In this document: positions 18,090 to 25,032 of the stretch, in pieces
Position numbering within the stretch: position 1 is the first letter of the stretch
Layout: each line of letters begins with the position of its first letter
Source: Heminiphilus faecis
Lineage (GTDB): Bacteria; Bacteroidota; Bacteroidia; Bacteroidales; Muribaculaceae
Direction: 5' to 3'
DNA: 64,000 nt
NCBI RefSeq assembly: GCF_008728965.1
Contig: NZ_VSMC01000003.1
Location: 78,177 to 142,176, forward strand
Translations under genes and position numbers: made by a program
The notes under the pieces: model-generated
The model's input: only the letters and a program-made list of their open reading frames with translations
The model's database searches: none
What the model was told of the DNA's origin: nothing

Positions 18090-18295
18090 ATGGCACACTG
18101 GAAAAAAGTATTATTGCTTGTTGTAATTCTGCTTTCGGGATATCAGCCGGTCAAGCCGGATTCCAAAAACATCATTTTGATGGAGTCAGATATACCAGCT
18201 ACTATACAGGCAGCGACTCCAAGAGCTGGATAGACTACCCGTCATGCCACGGCACAGGACGTTGCTTCAATTGCCACGGTACCGGACGCCAATAA
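18090..18295 (+). pseudogene. Small secreted protein with a CxxCxGxG-type motif, interrupted by a single-base frameshift
   Basis: The frame from 18090 encodes a convincing signal peptide (MAHWKKVLLLVVILLSG) but loses sense after about codon 17. The adjacent frame then continues as ISAGQAGFQKHHFDGV and ends with SCHGTGRCFNCHGTGRQ, two CHGTG units like DnaJ-type zinc motifs. One extra G in the GGG at 18137-18139 would join the two frames into a protein of about 68 residues with a normal signal-peptidase site (SAGQA). The interruption may be a real mutation or a sequencing error. No family is assigned; a small secreted metal-binding or redox protein is a guess. Confidence 0.55.
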
Positions 18296-18348
18296 GAACT
18301 TGGGCCGGTTAAAAGCGGTTGAGACTTTCTTAACAGCAAAATAATTTC

Positions 18349-18384
18349 ATGGAATTTTATTCCATATAGCGGCTATATGGAATA
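18349..18384. promoter_or_regulatory. Nested palindromes at the rplU promoter, candidate operator
   Basis: A perfect inverted repeat with 13-base arms (TATTCCATATAGC and its complement, one-base centre) spans 18358-18384. It overlaps a second palindrome, ATGGAAT-TTT-ATTCCAT, at 18349-18365. Three ATTCCAT half-sites therefore lie end to end, finishing seven bases before the -7 box and covering the position of a -33 box. Confidence 0.6.
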
Positions 18385-18391
18385 TTTTTTT

Positions 18392-18399
18392 TAACTTTG
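18392..18399 (+). promoter_or_regulatory. -7 box of rplU-rpmA
   Basis: TAACTTTG, about 86 bases upstream of the rplU start. The place where the -33 box should be is occupied by the palindrome at 18358-18384. Confidence 0.65.
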
Positions 18400-18484
18400 T
18401 GGGCAATTTTTCCGCACAGGCATGAAGAAGCAGTGGCCCGAGCCGCTCGCCTGACGGAGTTAACAAGTAACATTATCAAATAAA

Positions 18485-18805
18485 ATGTACGCTATTGTAG
18501 AAATCCAAGGACAGCAGTTCAAGGCAGAAGCCGGCAAGTTCTTGTATGTTCACTTTCTCGGCGAGGACAAAAAAGCGGGCGACGCAGTAGAATTTGACCG
18601 CGTGCTCCTCCTTGATGCCGACGGTAACGTTAAAGTTGGCGCTCCTACCGTTGAAGGAGCCAAAGTAGTATGCGAAGTGGCCGAGCCGCTCGTAAAAGGT
18701 GACAAAGTAATCGTCTTCAAGAAGAAAAGACGTAAAGGCTATCGCCGCAAAAACGGCCATCGCCAGTGCTTCACCAAGATAGTGATTAAAGATTTGGTAG
18801 CTTAA
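18485..18805 (+). CDS. rplU: Large ribosomal subunit protein bL21
   Basis: The 106-residue product matches bL21 throughout: [15 protein letters not shown] at the start, then [19 protein letters not shown], and [15 protein letters not shown] near the C-terminus, which contacts 23S rRNA. The length is normal. It is followed 21 bases later by rpmA, the usual pairing. The promoter and palindrome upstream suggest dedicated control. Confidence 0.97.
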   Translation: MYAIVEIQGQQFKAEAGKFLYVHFLGEDKKAGDAVEFDRVLLLDADGNVKVGAPTVEGAKVVCEVAEPLVKGDKVIVFKKKRRKGYRRKNGHRQCFTKIVIKDLVA

Positions 18806-18826
18806 CCCCATTAAAATCTTAAAGAA

Positions 18827-19090
18827 ATGGCACATAAGAAAGGTGTAGGTAGTTCGAAGAACGGACGTGAGTCGGAAAGCAAACGACTCGGAGTTAAGAT
18901 TTTTGGTGGCCAGCACGCTAAAGCAGGCAACATCATCAAGCGCCAGCGCGGTACAGTGCACCATCCGGGTGAAAACGTAGGCATGGGCAAGGATCATACC
19001 ATCTACGCTCTTGTTGACGGTGTAGTGCTCTTTACCGAGGGTAAAGGCGGCCGCCAGTACATCAATGTCACTCCCGACGCAAAGGCATAA
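18827..19090 (+). CDS. rpmA: Large ribosomal subunit protein bL27
   Basis: The 87-residue product has the bL27 signatures [38 protein letters not shown] and [10 protein letters not shown]. The N-terminus reaches the peptidyl-transferase centre; it starts directly with MAHKKG, without the cleavable extension seen in Firmicutes. It ends the rplU-rpmA operon, with a strong terminator 25 bases downstream. Confidence 0.97.
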   Translation: MAHKKGVGSSKNGRESESKRLGVKIFGGQHAKAGNIIKRQRGTVHHPGENVGMGKDHTIYALVDGVVLFTEGKGGRQYINVTPDAKA

Positions 19091-19115
19091 CGCCCAAGCG
19101 CTCAACAACGACAAC

Positions 19116-19153
19116 AAAAAAAGCAGTTTCCGGTATCCGGAAGCTGCTTTTTT
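19116..19153 (+). terminator. Intrinsic terminator of rplU-rpmA
   Basis: A 12-bp stem AGCAGTTTCCGG/CCGGAAGCTGCT (one wobble) with a TAT loop is flanked by an A run and a T run, so it could act on both strands. Confidence 0.9.
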
Positions 19154-19186
19154 ATGTCTACACACAACGTCGGCCCCGCGAGTACA

Positions 19187-19439
19187 CCCCGCACACCCGG
19201 AGGGCCATACAAGCAGGGCGTTATAAGGGATTAGCTGCAAAAACCGGTTGAAGTGTCAAATACAGCAGATTGGTAGGGGCGCCAGTAGTACGGCGCCCGC
19301 AAATCCGGATGGCCATACAGGTCGCATACCCGGAACACGACATACAATAGTGGCGCCCGCAAATCCGGATGGCCTATGGCAGAGCAATTGTAGAAGACCA
19401 TACGGTCGCAGCCGGACGCCGTGATACTGGCGTCCCTAC
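19187..19439. repeat. Three-copy direct repeat inside an inverted-repeat-bounded element
   Basis: A 23-base unit beginning GGCGCCCGCAAATCC and ending GGATGGCC occurs at 19292-19314 and 19352-19374, exactly 60 bases apart, with a diverged copy at about 19187-19210. The segment is also bounded by near-inverted ends GTAGGGGCGCCAGTA (19273-19287) and TACTGGCGTCCCTAC (19425-19439), 13 of 15 positions complementary. This is like a small non-autonomous mobile element. No transposase or coding potential was seen. Confidence 0.55.
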
Positions 19440-19492
19440 CTACATTAGCAGTAACAACCAACTGACTCATTCAACATTGCCCTATTCATCCT

Positions 19493-19830
19493 GCGAGCCT
19501 GTAAAGGCTCGTGCTGTTTGTTAGCCGGGCACGAAGTGTCCGGATTGGAAATTTGGTGTCAAATGGCTGCGAGTCTGACAAGACTCGTGCTTATGGCTAC
19601 TGACTGCACGATGCAGGCATGAGTCTTTGCAGACTCATCATTGATGCGATGAGACCCTGACAACCGGAGACTGCGGCATCCTACGTATGCCTTGTCCCCG
19701 GCTTACATTTGGCAGGAGCCTTTGCAGGCTCACAGGCGAATCCCCTACGGACATGTCTCGCGTCCCCGACGCGATGTCATTGACCGACGGACAACCTATC
19801 CCACGAACCGCGCTAACGCGCTTATCGTGG
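19493..19830. repeat. Array of about seven short tetraloop- or triloop-capped hairpins
   Basis: Stem-loops lie at 19493-19512, 19525-19543, 19569-19588, 19619-19638, 19716-19731, 19758-19774 and 19801-19830. Four share the stem GAGYCT/AGRCTC: two have C:G and two have T:A at the variable pair, so substitutions are compensated. The first and third are also similar beyond the stem (GCGAG.CTG..AAG.CTCGTGCT). No open frame in the stretch looks protein-like. Repeat DNA or structured RNA are both possible. Confidence 0.6.
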
Positions 19831-20100
19831 AGCTACACACATCAAGCGCCTCTGATACACTCACTATCATCCCGCCACATGTCAGAGACATAACAGACTC
19901 TCTCCACACTATCAAATAGCCTTGCAAACACCCTGACAAGACCATTCGTAACACAACTTTGCGTAGGAAAACCTCCATCAGGTCACATTACTCGCATACT
20001 ATAAGGCTACTATTGTCTTATAAATCCATATTTTTGTAAATACACGGAATATGCATATTTAATAAAACCCGCTCAATAAATCAAATAACCGGCGGCAGCC
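19831..20100. other. Intergenic tail before the AAA+ gene
   Basis: The stretch is AT-rich toward 20000-20100. It contains TATTTTTG at 20029-20036 on the plus strand, which matches the -7 consensus but faces no plus-strand gene. Nothing else was seen. Confidence 0.3.
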
Positions 20101-21921
20101 TCACACGGCAAAGCCGATGCGCCGGTAGGCGCGGAGGTATGTAGGCTGCGGGACATCGGCGGGGATGTCGGCCGGCAATATAGTAGTCAGCTGCTCCTTG
20201 TCAGGATCAGACAACTGCGACACACGCGAGGCCACGGCAGGGATAATCGACGTCGTAATCAGATTGATGACATGACGTGCGTTGCCGAAATCGGCGTCGC
20301 GATTGGCATAATCGGCGGAAAGGCGGCGGCACAGCCGATGACGCGCCTGCTCGTCAAGAGTGAAGTGATTACGTCGCAGATAGCCCTCGGCAATCTCCAT
20401 AAGCTCCGGTCCATTAAAATCCTCGAAGGTAAAGATATTGCTCTGAGGTATGCGTGAACGCAGTCCGGGATTAATGTCAAACAACCGCTGCATCGGCTCG
20501 GTATAGCCGGCCAATATAAGCATCCAGTCGCGTTTCGACTCATCGGCAAGGGCCGTCATAAGAGTCTCGATGACGAAACGTCCCGGATCTTTCGGGTCAT
20601 CGGGCTGGCAAAGCTGATACGCCTCGTCAATAAACAGTATGCCGCCTTCAGCTTCCTCGATGGCAGCCAGAGTATTCTCCGATTCGGAACTGTAGTATTT
20701 ACCTATAAGAGTAGCCCGTTCGCGCACCACGACATGGCCCTTTGACAGCACACCAAGCTCCCGAAGCTTACTGCCGAGTATCTTGGCTACGGTAGTCTTA
20801 CCTGTTCCCGGCGATCCGAGAAACATGGAATGAAGCGGGAGTGACAGACTTGAAAATCCGGCATCCTCGCGTAGTCTGTTGAAACGCACGAGAGCCGTGT
20901 ACTGCGCCATGCGCTGCTTGAGCGATGCGAGCCCTACAAGGTCGTCAAGTCCCGGAGCCTTATTACCATCGGGCGCTTCTTCAGTAGTGTCAGGCATTTC
21001 ATCAGGAACGGAACCGTGTTTCTCGACCATATCGCCAAAGGCCCTCCCGAACATTGAGGCATCGGTCACGGTGCGCTGCTTCAGCTCTTCCGCAGTCCAC
21101 GGATTCTCAACAACGGCCCCTTCATTGGAAAACAGGAAAGTGGCAAAAACATAGGTCATACAACGAAGACACGCACAATAGACGCCTTTCACTTCATGAT
21201 TTATATCAAAGCTCCACCTCACCGACAATAACTTCCTGTCGTCATCATCGGCCGACAGCCGCGAGGGTATGAGCAGCTGCCTCTCTTCCACTCCGTCAGG
21301 TCGTATCAGAGCTATCTCCACTTCAGGAAGGCTATGGATCTCGACAGGCAGCATGTTTTCGAGCTGAAACTCTACAACAGCCTCATTGCCGAGTCCGGAG
21401 CCGGGAGAAGCGACACCATAGTACTCGGGCCAACCAATAAGCACGCTACCCTTCAACGGAGAGTACCACTTGGTGGGCAGACGCAATTCCTTCAGGGCGA
21501 AGAAGCGTATCTCGCGCGACTCCAATTCCATGCGGCCGGCTTCTACCGTCACCCGATAGCGATGGTAGGGATTGATATCAGTAGCGGGCACATAAACGTC
21601 AAGACGCTCATAGCGCATGAACTCCGAGCGTGACATAGCGAAATTAACGATATTGCGTGCACCCACCGCGCGGTCATCGTCATCAATATCGCGGAGAGTC
21701 ACCGCAAGTATGCCTACCTTTACGCCGCGAGAGGTACTCTTCAACGCCAATTTATTGATAATCGACATATAGACGGCCACATGGGTCTGGTGAGCGAACA
21801 GGATGAAGTGATTGCGGTTGTCAAACAGTTCGGCTCCCGGTATTTCGGAAGCGATTTTACTTGTTGAATCGTAGGGACGTATCTTGAGGTCACCTACTGA
21901 AATCTTATCATTTATATCCAT
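20101..21921 (-). CDS. CbbX/SpoVK-like AAA+ ATPase with an unrecognised N-terminal domain
   Basis: A 606-residue cytoplasmic protein. The C-terminal half (about 325-590) is a single AAA+ module of the CbbX/SpoVK clade. It has the lead-in GLDDLVGLASLKQRM, Walker A GSPGTGKTT (Lys375), Walker B ILFIDEAY (Asp432/Glu433), then GYTEPMQRLFDINPGLRSRIP as sensor and arginine-finger region. The first 310 residues contain an acidic DDDD stretch and beta-rich segments and match no family I know. CbbX-type proteins remodel a partner, for example Rubisco; here no partner gene is adjacent, so the N-domain probably recruits the target. It may be cotranscribed from the consensus promoter at 22316-22347. Confidence 0.8.
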   Translation of the reverse strand: MDINDKISVGDLKIRPYDSTSKIASEIPGAELFDNRNHFILFAHQTHVAVYMSIINKLALKSTSRGVKVGILAVTLRDIDDDDRAVGARNIVNFAMSRSEFMRYERLDVYVPATDINPYHRYRVTVEAGRMELESREIRFFALKELRLPTKWYSPLKGSVLIGWPEYYGVASPGSGLGNEAVVEFQLENMLPVEIHSLPEVEIALIRPDGVEERQLLIPSRLSADDDDRKLLSVRWSFDINHEVKGVYCACLRCMTYVFATFLFSNEGAVVENPWTAEELKQRTVTDASMFGRAFGDMVEKHGSVPDEMPDTTEEAPDGNKAPGLDDLVGLASLKQRMAQYTALVRFNRLREDAGFSSLSLPLHSMFLGSPGTGKTTVAKILGSKLRELGVLSKGHVVVRERATLIGKYYSSESENTLAAIEEAEGGILFIDEAYQLCQPDDPKDPGRFVIETLMTALADESKRDWMLILAGYTEPMQRLFDINPGLRSRIPQSNIFTFEDFNGPELMEIAEGYLRRNHFTLDEQARHRLCRRLSADYANRDADFGNARHVINLITTSIIPAVASRVSQLSDPDKEQLTTILPADIPADVPQPTYLRAYRRIGFAV

Positions 21922-21952
21922 AATTGTTTCTTTTTAGATTAATATATAAGAG

Positions 21953-21977
21953 CTGTGACACGCATGGCATGTCACAG
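21953..21977 (-). other. Hairpin upstream of the AAA+ gene
   Basis: Eight-base perfect arms CTGTGACA/TGTCACAG enclose a nine-base loop about 32 bases before the AAA+ start. On the minus strand it contains the stop codon of the decayed small gene, and only a weak T-rich stretch follows. It could be a weak terminator or attenuator. Confidence 0.4.
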
Positions 21978-22236
21978 TCGGTTAACACACATACCGGAGT
22001 CCTGCCGCGATGCCTGCATCGCCTTTGCCGCAGACCCCGAGTCCACAATGTCAAAGTACTCCCTTGAGGCTGACCATGCGCCGGCATCTGCAACCGTGCA
22101 GACACAGCACACCCTGTCATCCTTGACCTCGGTGATTAAAAATGTCTAAGGGGAGTTGTCAACGCAACGCCCATCCAAGACCTGCCTCAGGAGGCGGATC
22201 CTGCACCTTAAGATGTTGTAGGGAGTTACGTGTCAT
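21972..22236 (-). pseudogene. Possible decayed small gene upstream of the AAA+ ATPase
   Basis: From the ATG at 22236 the minus strand reads MTRNSLQHLKVQDPPPEAGL and stops at TGA (22159-22161). Shortly afterwards another frame carries FLITEVKDDRVCCVCTVADA and runs 57 codons to the hairpin. Changing the TGA and removing one T from the TTTTT just before the second frame would give one protein of about 88 residues. A perfect promoter lies upstream (22316-22347). I recognise no family. This may be a real but broken gene, or a leader that only looks like coding sequence. Confidence 0.35.
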
Positions 22237-22315
22237 TGTGTTGACCTTGTGTTTTTAGTTGATCTAAAAAGAATTAAAACCGGTCATTCCATATCATGAA
22301 ATGACGATTATGCGG

Positions 22316-22347
22316 CAAATATAACCAATGCCTGATAAATTTCCAAA
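22316..22347 (-). promoter_or_regulatory. Consensus promoter upstream of the AAA+ ATPase region
   Basis: The minus strand carries TTTG (22344-22347), a 20-base spacer and TATATTTG (22316-22323), an ideal Bacteroidetes promoter. The AAA+ start is about 390 bases downstream, leaving a long leader that contains the decayed small gene and the hairpin. Confidence 0.7.
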
Positions 22348-22395
22348 TTTTCTTTATCATCACTACATAAAAAATCCTGACAGAAATACCGGCGG

Positions 22396-23205
22396 TTATC
22401 GGAGATTGCGGTACCGAAGTTGCCAGAATGCGACAGCGGCTGCAGCGGCCACATTGAGCGAGTCGACATTGTGGGCCATAGGTATACGCACTACATAATC
22501 GGTCGAGGCTATGGTATGAGCCGCAAGGCCGTCGCCCTCAGTGCCCATGACTATAGCAAGCCGCGGCTCGGCCATAAGTGCAGGGTCATCAAGCGAAACG
22601 GAGTCATCGGACAGAGCCATTGCGGCAGTGCGTAGCCCAAGAGTGCCGAGATCGGCCACGGGTCGGTCAAGCCATGTCCATGGCACAAGAAACACCGAAC
22701 CCATCGACACCCTGACGGCTCTGCGGTTAAGAGGGTCGCACGATGACGGGGTCAGCAGCACGCTGTCGATGCCGAGAGCGGCTGCCGAGCGGAATATGGC
22801 TCCGATATTGGTCGTATCGACCACGCCGTCAATGACAACTATGCGCCGTGCATCGCGACACACTTCTTCTACAGAGGGGAGTTCTGGTCTACGCATGGCA
22901 CACAATACTCCACGTGTAAGCTTATAACCGGTCAACGAGGCGAGCAGTTGACGGTCGCCGGTATATATAGGGATGTCACCACACCGGTCGATGATGGCGG
23001 CAGCGTCACCGGCTATGTGACGACGCTCGCAAAGCAATGATACCGGAACATAGCCTGCATTGAGCGCCACATCTATTACTTTAGGACTTTCAGCGACAAA
23101 CAACCCTTGCTCGCTATGAAGTCGGTTGCGCAGCTGCGCCTCGGTTAGTGCAGAGAAAACCTCCACACCATCCTGCGATAACGATGATATCTCTATGACC
23201 GGCAT
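22396..23205 (-). CDS. TrmH/SpoU family RNA 2'-O-methyltransferase
   Basis: The 269-residue protein has an N-terminal substrate-binding domain (FVAESPKVIDVALNAGYVP) and a C-terminal SPOUT knot with the three family motifs: VDTTNIGAIFRSAAALGID, AIVMGTEGDGL and IPMAHNVDSLNVAAAAAVA. These bind S-adenosylmethionine and methylate a ribose in rRNA or tRNA. Which nucleotide is modified cannot be told. It is a single gene with its own minus-strand -7 box at 23234-23241. Confidence 0.93.
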   Translation of the reverse strand: MPVIEISSLSQDGVEVFSALTEAQLRNRLHSEQGLFVAESPKVIDVALNAGYVPVSLLCERRHIAGDAAAIIDRCGDIPIYTGDRQLLASLTGYKLTRGVLCAMRRPELPSVEEVCRDARRIVVIDGVVDTTNIGAIFRSAAALGIDSVLLTPSSCDPLNRRAVRVSMGSVFLVPWTWLDRPVADLGTLGLRTAAMALSDDSVSLDDPALMAEPRLAIVMGTEGDGLAAHTIASTDYVVRIPMAHNVDSLNVAAAAAVAFWQLRYRNLR

Positions 23206-23233
23206 AATGAAGTATATATTACTATTAAGGCTG

Positions 23234-23241
23234 CAAAGATA
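23234..23241 (-). promoter_or_regulatory. -7 box of the SpoU methyltransferase gene
   Basis: The minus strand reads TATCTTTG, 28 bases before the start codon, with TTG 21 bases upstream. Confidence 0.55.
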
Positions 23242-23281
23242 ACGATTTTATCCGGCACAAAGCAACCTGATTACCTAAGGC

Positions 23282-23312
23282 TTGGATTGTATATGTTAAT
23301 TTAGTAAATTTG
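23282..23312 (+). promoter_or_regulatory. Promoter of the GH43 gene
   Basis: TTGG at 23282-23285, a 19-base spacer and TAAATTTG at 23305-23312 match the Bacteroidetes promoter. Position 23312 lies after the upstream ATG at 23310, which excludes that ATG as the start. Confidence 0.6.
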
Positions 23313-23348
23313 TCACTATACATTTTAATCATCACATATATAATTATA

Positions 23349-24962
23349 ATGAATCCAAACTGTAAATTAAAAACGGCGGCACTCGCGGTAATACTGATCA
23401 GTGCCTCGGGCGTTATCATGGAAACACAGGCGGCCAACCCTATTCTGCCTATGTGGGAGTATATACCTGACGGAGAGCCTTACGTATTCGAGGACCCCGA
23501 CAACCCCGGAAAGTTCAGAGTATATCTTTACGGCTCACACGACAACCTCGTGACCGAATACTGCGGACGCGACCAAGTCGTGTGGTCAGCCCCGGTCGAG
23601 GATCTTAACAACTGGCGCTGCGACGGCATAATATTTGAATCGCGCAGAGATGCGAACGGCAAACCGTTGTACGCCAACGGCCAAAGCGATGTGCTCTATG
23701 CACCCGACGTGACTATGAAAACCGACGCGAACGGCAACAAGACATATTATTTATATCCAAACAATCAGGCCGGAGGGCGACAGGGCATGATAGCGAAGTC
23801 ATCGCGGCCCGACGGACCGTTTGAAGTATGCAACTGGAGCAGCGATGACCCGAAGCTCGCAGTTGGCGACCTGCGCTTTGACCCGGCCGTGTTTGTAGAC
23901 GATGACGGCAAAGTATACGGCTACTGGGGCTTCGAGGAATCATGGGGAGCAGAGATGGATCCCGAAAATATGGCTACGGTAAAAGCCGGAACCAAAGCGG
24001 TCAAAAACATGATACCGAGCAACAAGCAGGATGAACTCTTCCGCTTTTTCGAAGCATCGTCGATGCGTAAAATCAAAGACAAATATGTACTTGTATACAG
24101 CCGCTGGACAAATGACGGCGAATTCGGGCTACCTCAATCCAACTACACGCTCGCCTACGCATACTCCGACAATCCTCTCGGACCTTTCACTTATGGCGGC
24201 ACAATAATAGACGGACGAGGACGGCTCACGACCCCTGACGGAAAGACCATAGCCACAGCGACGCCGGGAGGCAACACGCACGGCAGCATAGTCGAAATAA
24301 ACGGACAATGGTATGTATTCTATCATCGTCAGACCGGCACAAATGAATTCTCACGTCAGGCCATGGTGGCACCCATAGAGGTCAAAGTCACGGAAGGACC
24401 GGGAGGCAAGGTGGAGATATCGGAAGGTGAATATACTTCGGAAGGGTTTGAGCTCAACGGCCTGAACCCGCTTGAACGCCACTCGGCAGGTATAGCGTGC
24501 TACTACACAGGCCCTGAGCCTGCGCGTGCGTCGTTCCCCAACTTCCTGTTCACAGGCTCGTATGTCGACGCACTGCGTCCTAAAATAGAGGGCTATGACA
24601 AGCCTTATGACCTGCGTGTCAACCATGCTCCGGTAGTAAACAACACAGCCGGATCAACGGTAGGATATAAGTACTTCAATTTTGACGCTCTGTCAGGAGA
24701 TAGTAATGCCAAACTGCTTGTAAGCCTTACACCGGGAGGCATTGACTCATCAATCAGAATCATGATAGATGATCCGGTAAAGGGCAAGGAAATAGGCCGT
24801 CTTGACATTTCCGGTGCGCTACCACAGGAAGCTATAGAGTTAAGCACTCCTGTCAAGATTGGCAAAAACGTCAAAGGCAAGCATGCGTTGTTCTTTGTAT
24901 TTGACTCTCCGACAAAAGGTAAGTCAACATGTACGCTTAACAATTTCGTCTTTTCAAAATAA
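23349..24962 (+). CDS. Secreted GH43 family glycoside hydrolase with C-terminal CBM6-like sandwich
   Basis: The protein from the ATG at 23349 is 537 residues. That start gives a clean signal peptide (LKTAALAVILISASG...METQAANP) and lies after the promoter. The GH43 propeller spans about 30-350 with acids at the expected places: Asp49 in VFEDPDNPGKF, Asp178 in RFDPAVFVDDDG and Glu235 in RFFEASSMR. The C-terminal 150 residues (YKYFNFDAL, SSIRIMIDDPVKGKEIGRLDI) look like a CBM6-type carbohydrate-binding module. It probably removes arabinose or xylose side chains in the periplasm or at the surface. The sugar transporter that follows convergently may take up the product. Confidence 0.87.
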   Translation: MNPNCKLKTAALAVILISASGVIMETQAANPILPMWEYIPDGEPYVFEDPDNPGKFRVYLYGSHDNLVTEYCGRDQVVWSAPVEDLNNWRCDGIIFESRRDANGKPLYANGQSDVLYAPDVTMKTDANGNKTYYLYPNNQAGGRQGMIAKSSRPDGPFEVCNWSSDDPKLAVGDLRFDPAVFVDDDGKVYGYWGFEESWGAEMDPENMATVKAGTKAVKNMIPSNKQDELFRFFEASSMRKIKDKYVLVYSRWTNDGEFGLPQSNYTLAYAYSDNPLGPFTYGGTIIDGRGRLTTPDGKTIATATPGGNTHGSIVEINGQWYVFYHRQTGTNEFSRQAMVAPIEVKVTEGPGGKVEISEGEYTSEGFELNGLNPLERHSAGIACYYTGPEPARASFPNFLFTGSYVDALRPKIEGYDKPYDLRVNHAPVVNNTAGSTVGYKYFNFDALSGDSNAKLLVSLTPGGIDSSIRIMIDDPVKGKEIGRLDISGALPQEAIELSTPVKIGKNVKGKHALFFVFDSPTKGKSTCTLNNFVFSK

Positions 24963-24973
24963 TCATCATTTGA

Positions 24974-25024
24974 ATATATAAATAAAGGGGATAGCTGTAA
25001 CAGCTATCCCCTTTATTTATATAT
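24974..25024. terminator. Perfect bidirectional terminator between GH43 and the MFS transporter
   Basis: Two perfectly complementary 24-base arms (core AAAGGGGATAGCTG/CAGCTATCCCCTTT) with a TAA loop are flanked by AT-rich ends on both sides. It serves both convergent genes. Confidence 0.92.
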
Positions 25025-25032
25025 CTTTGGTA

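Noticed and set aside
18065..18295. 76-codon frame from the ATG at 18065
   Set aside because: The ATG lies inside the -7 box and the first 25 codons look non-coding; the real start is at 18090 with a frameshift.
19687..19919. Two overlapping short frames in the repeat region
   Set aside because: They are made of hairpin repeat sequence, have no start context and no protein-like composition.
20029..20036. Plus-strand TATTTTTG as promoter of a non-coding RNA
   Set aside because: There is no -33 box, no downstream terminator and no structure facing it; a single 8-base match is expected by chance in AT-rich DNA.
19155..20100. Possible CRISPR array
   Set aside because: The repeats are few, of unequal spacing and self-complementary with different loops; no cas genes are present.
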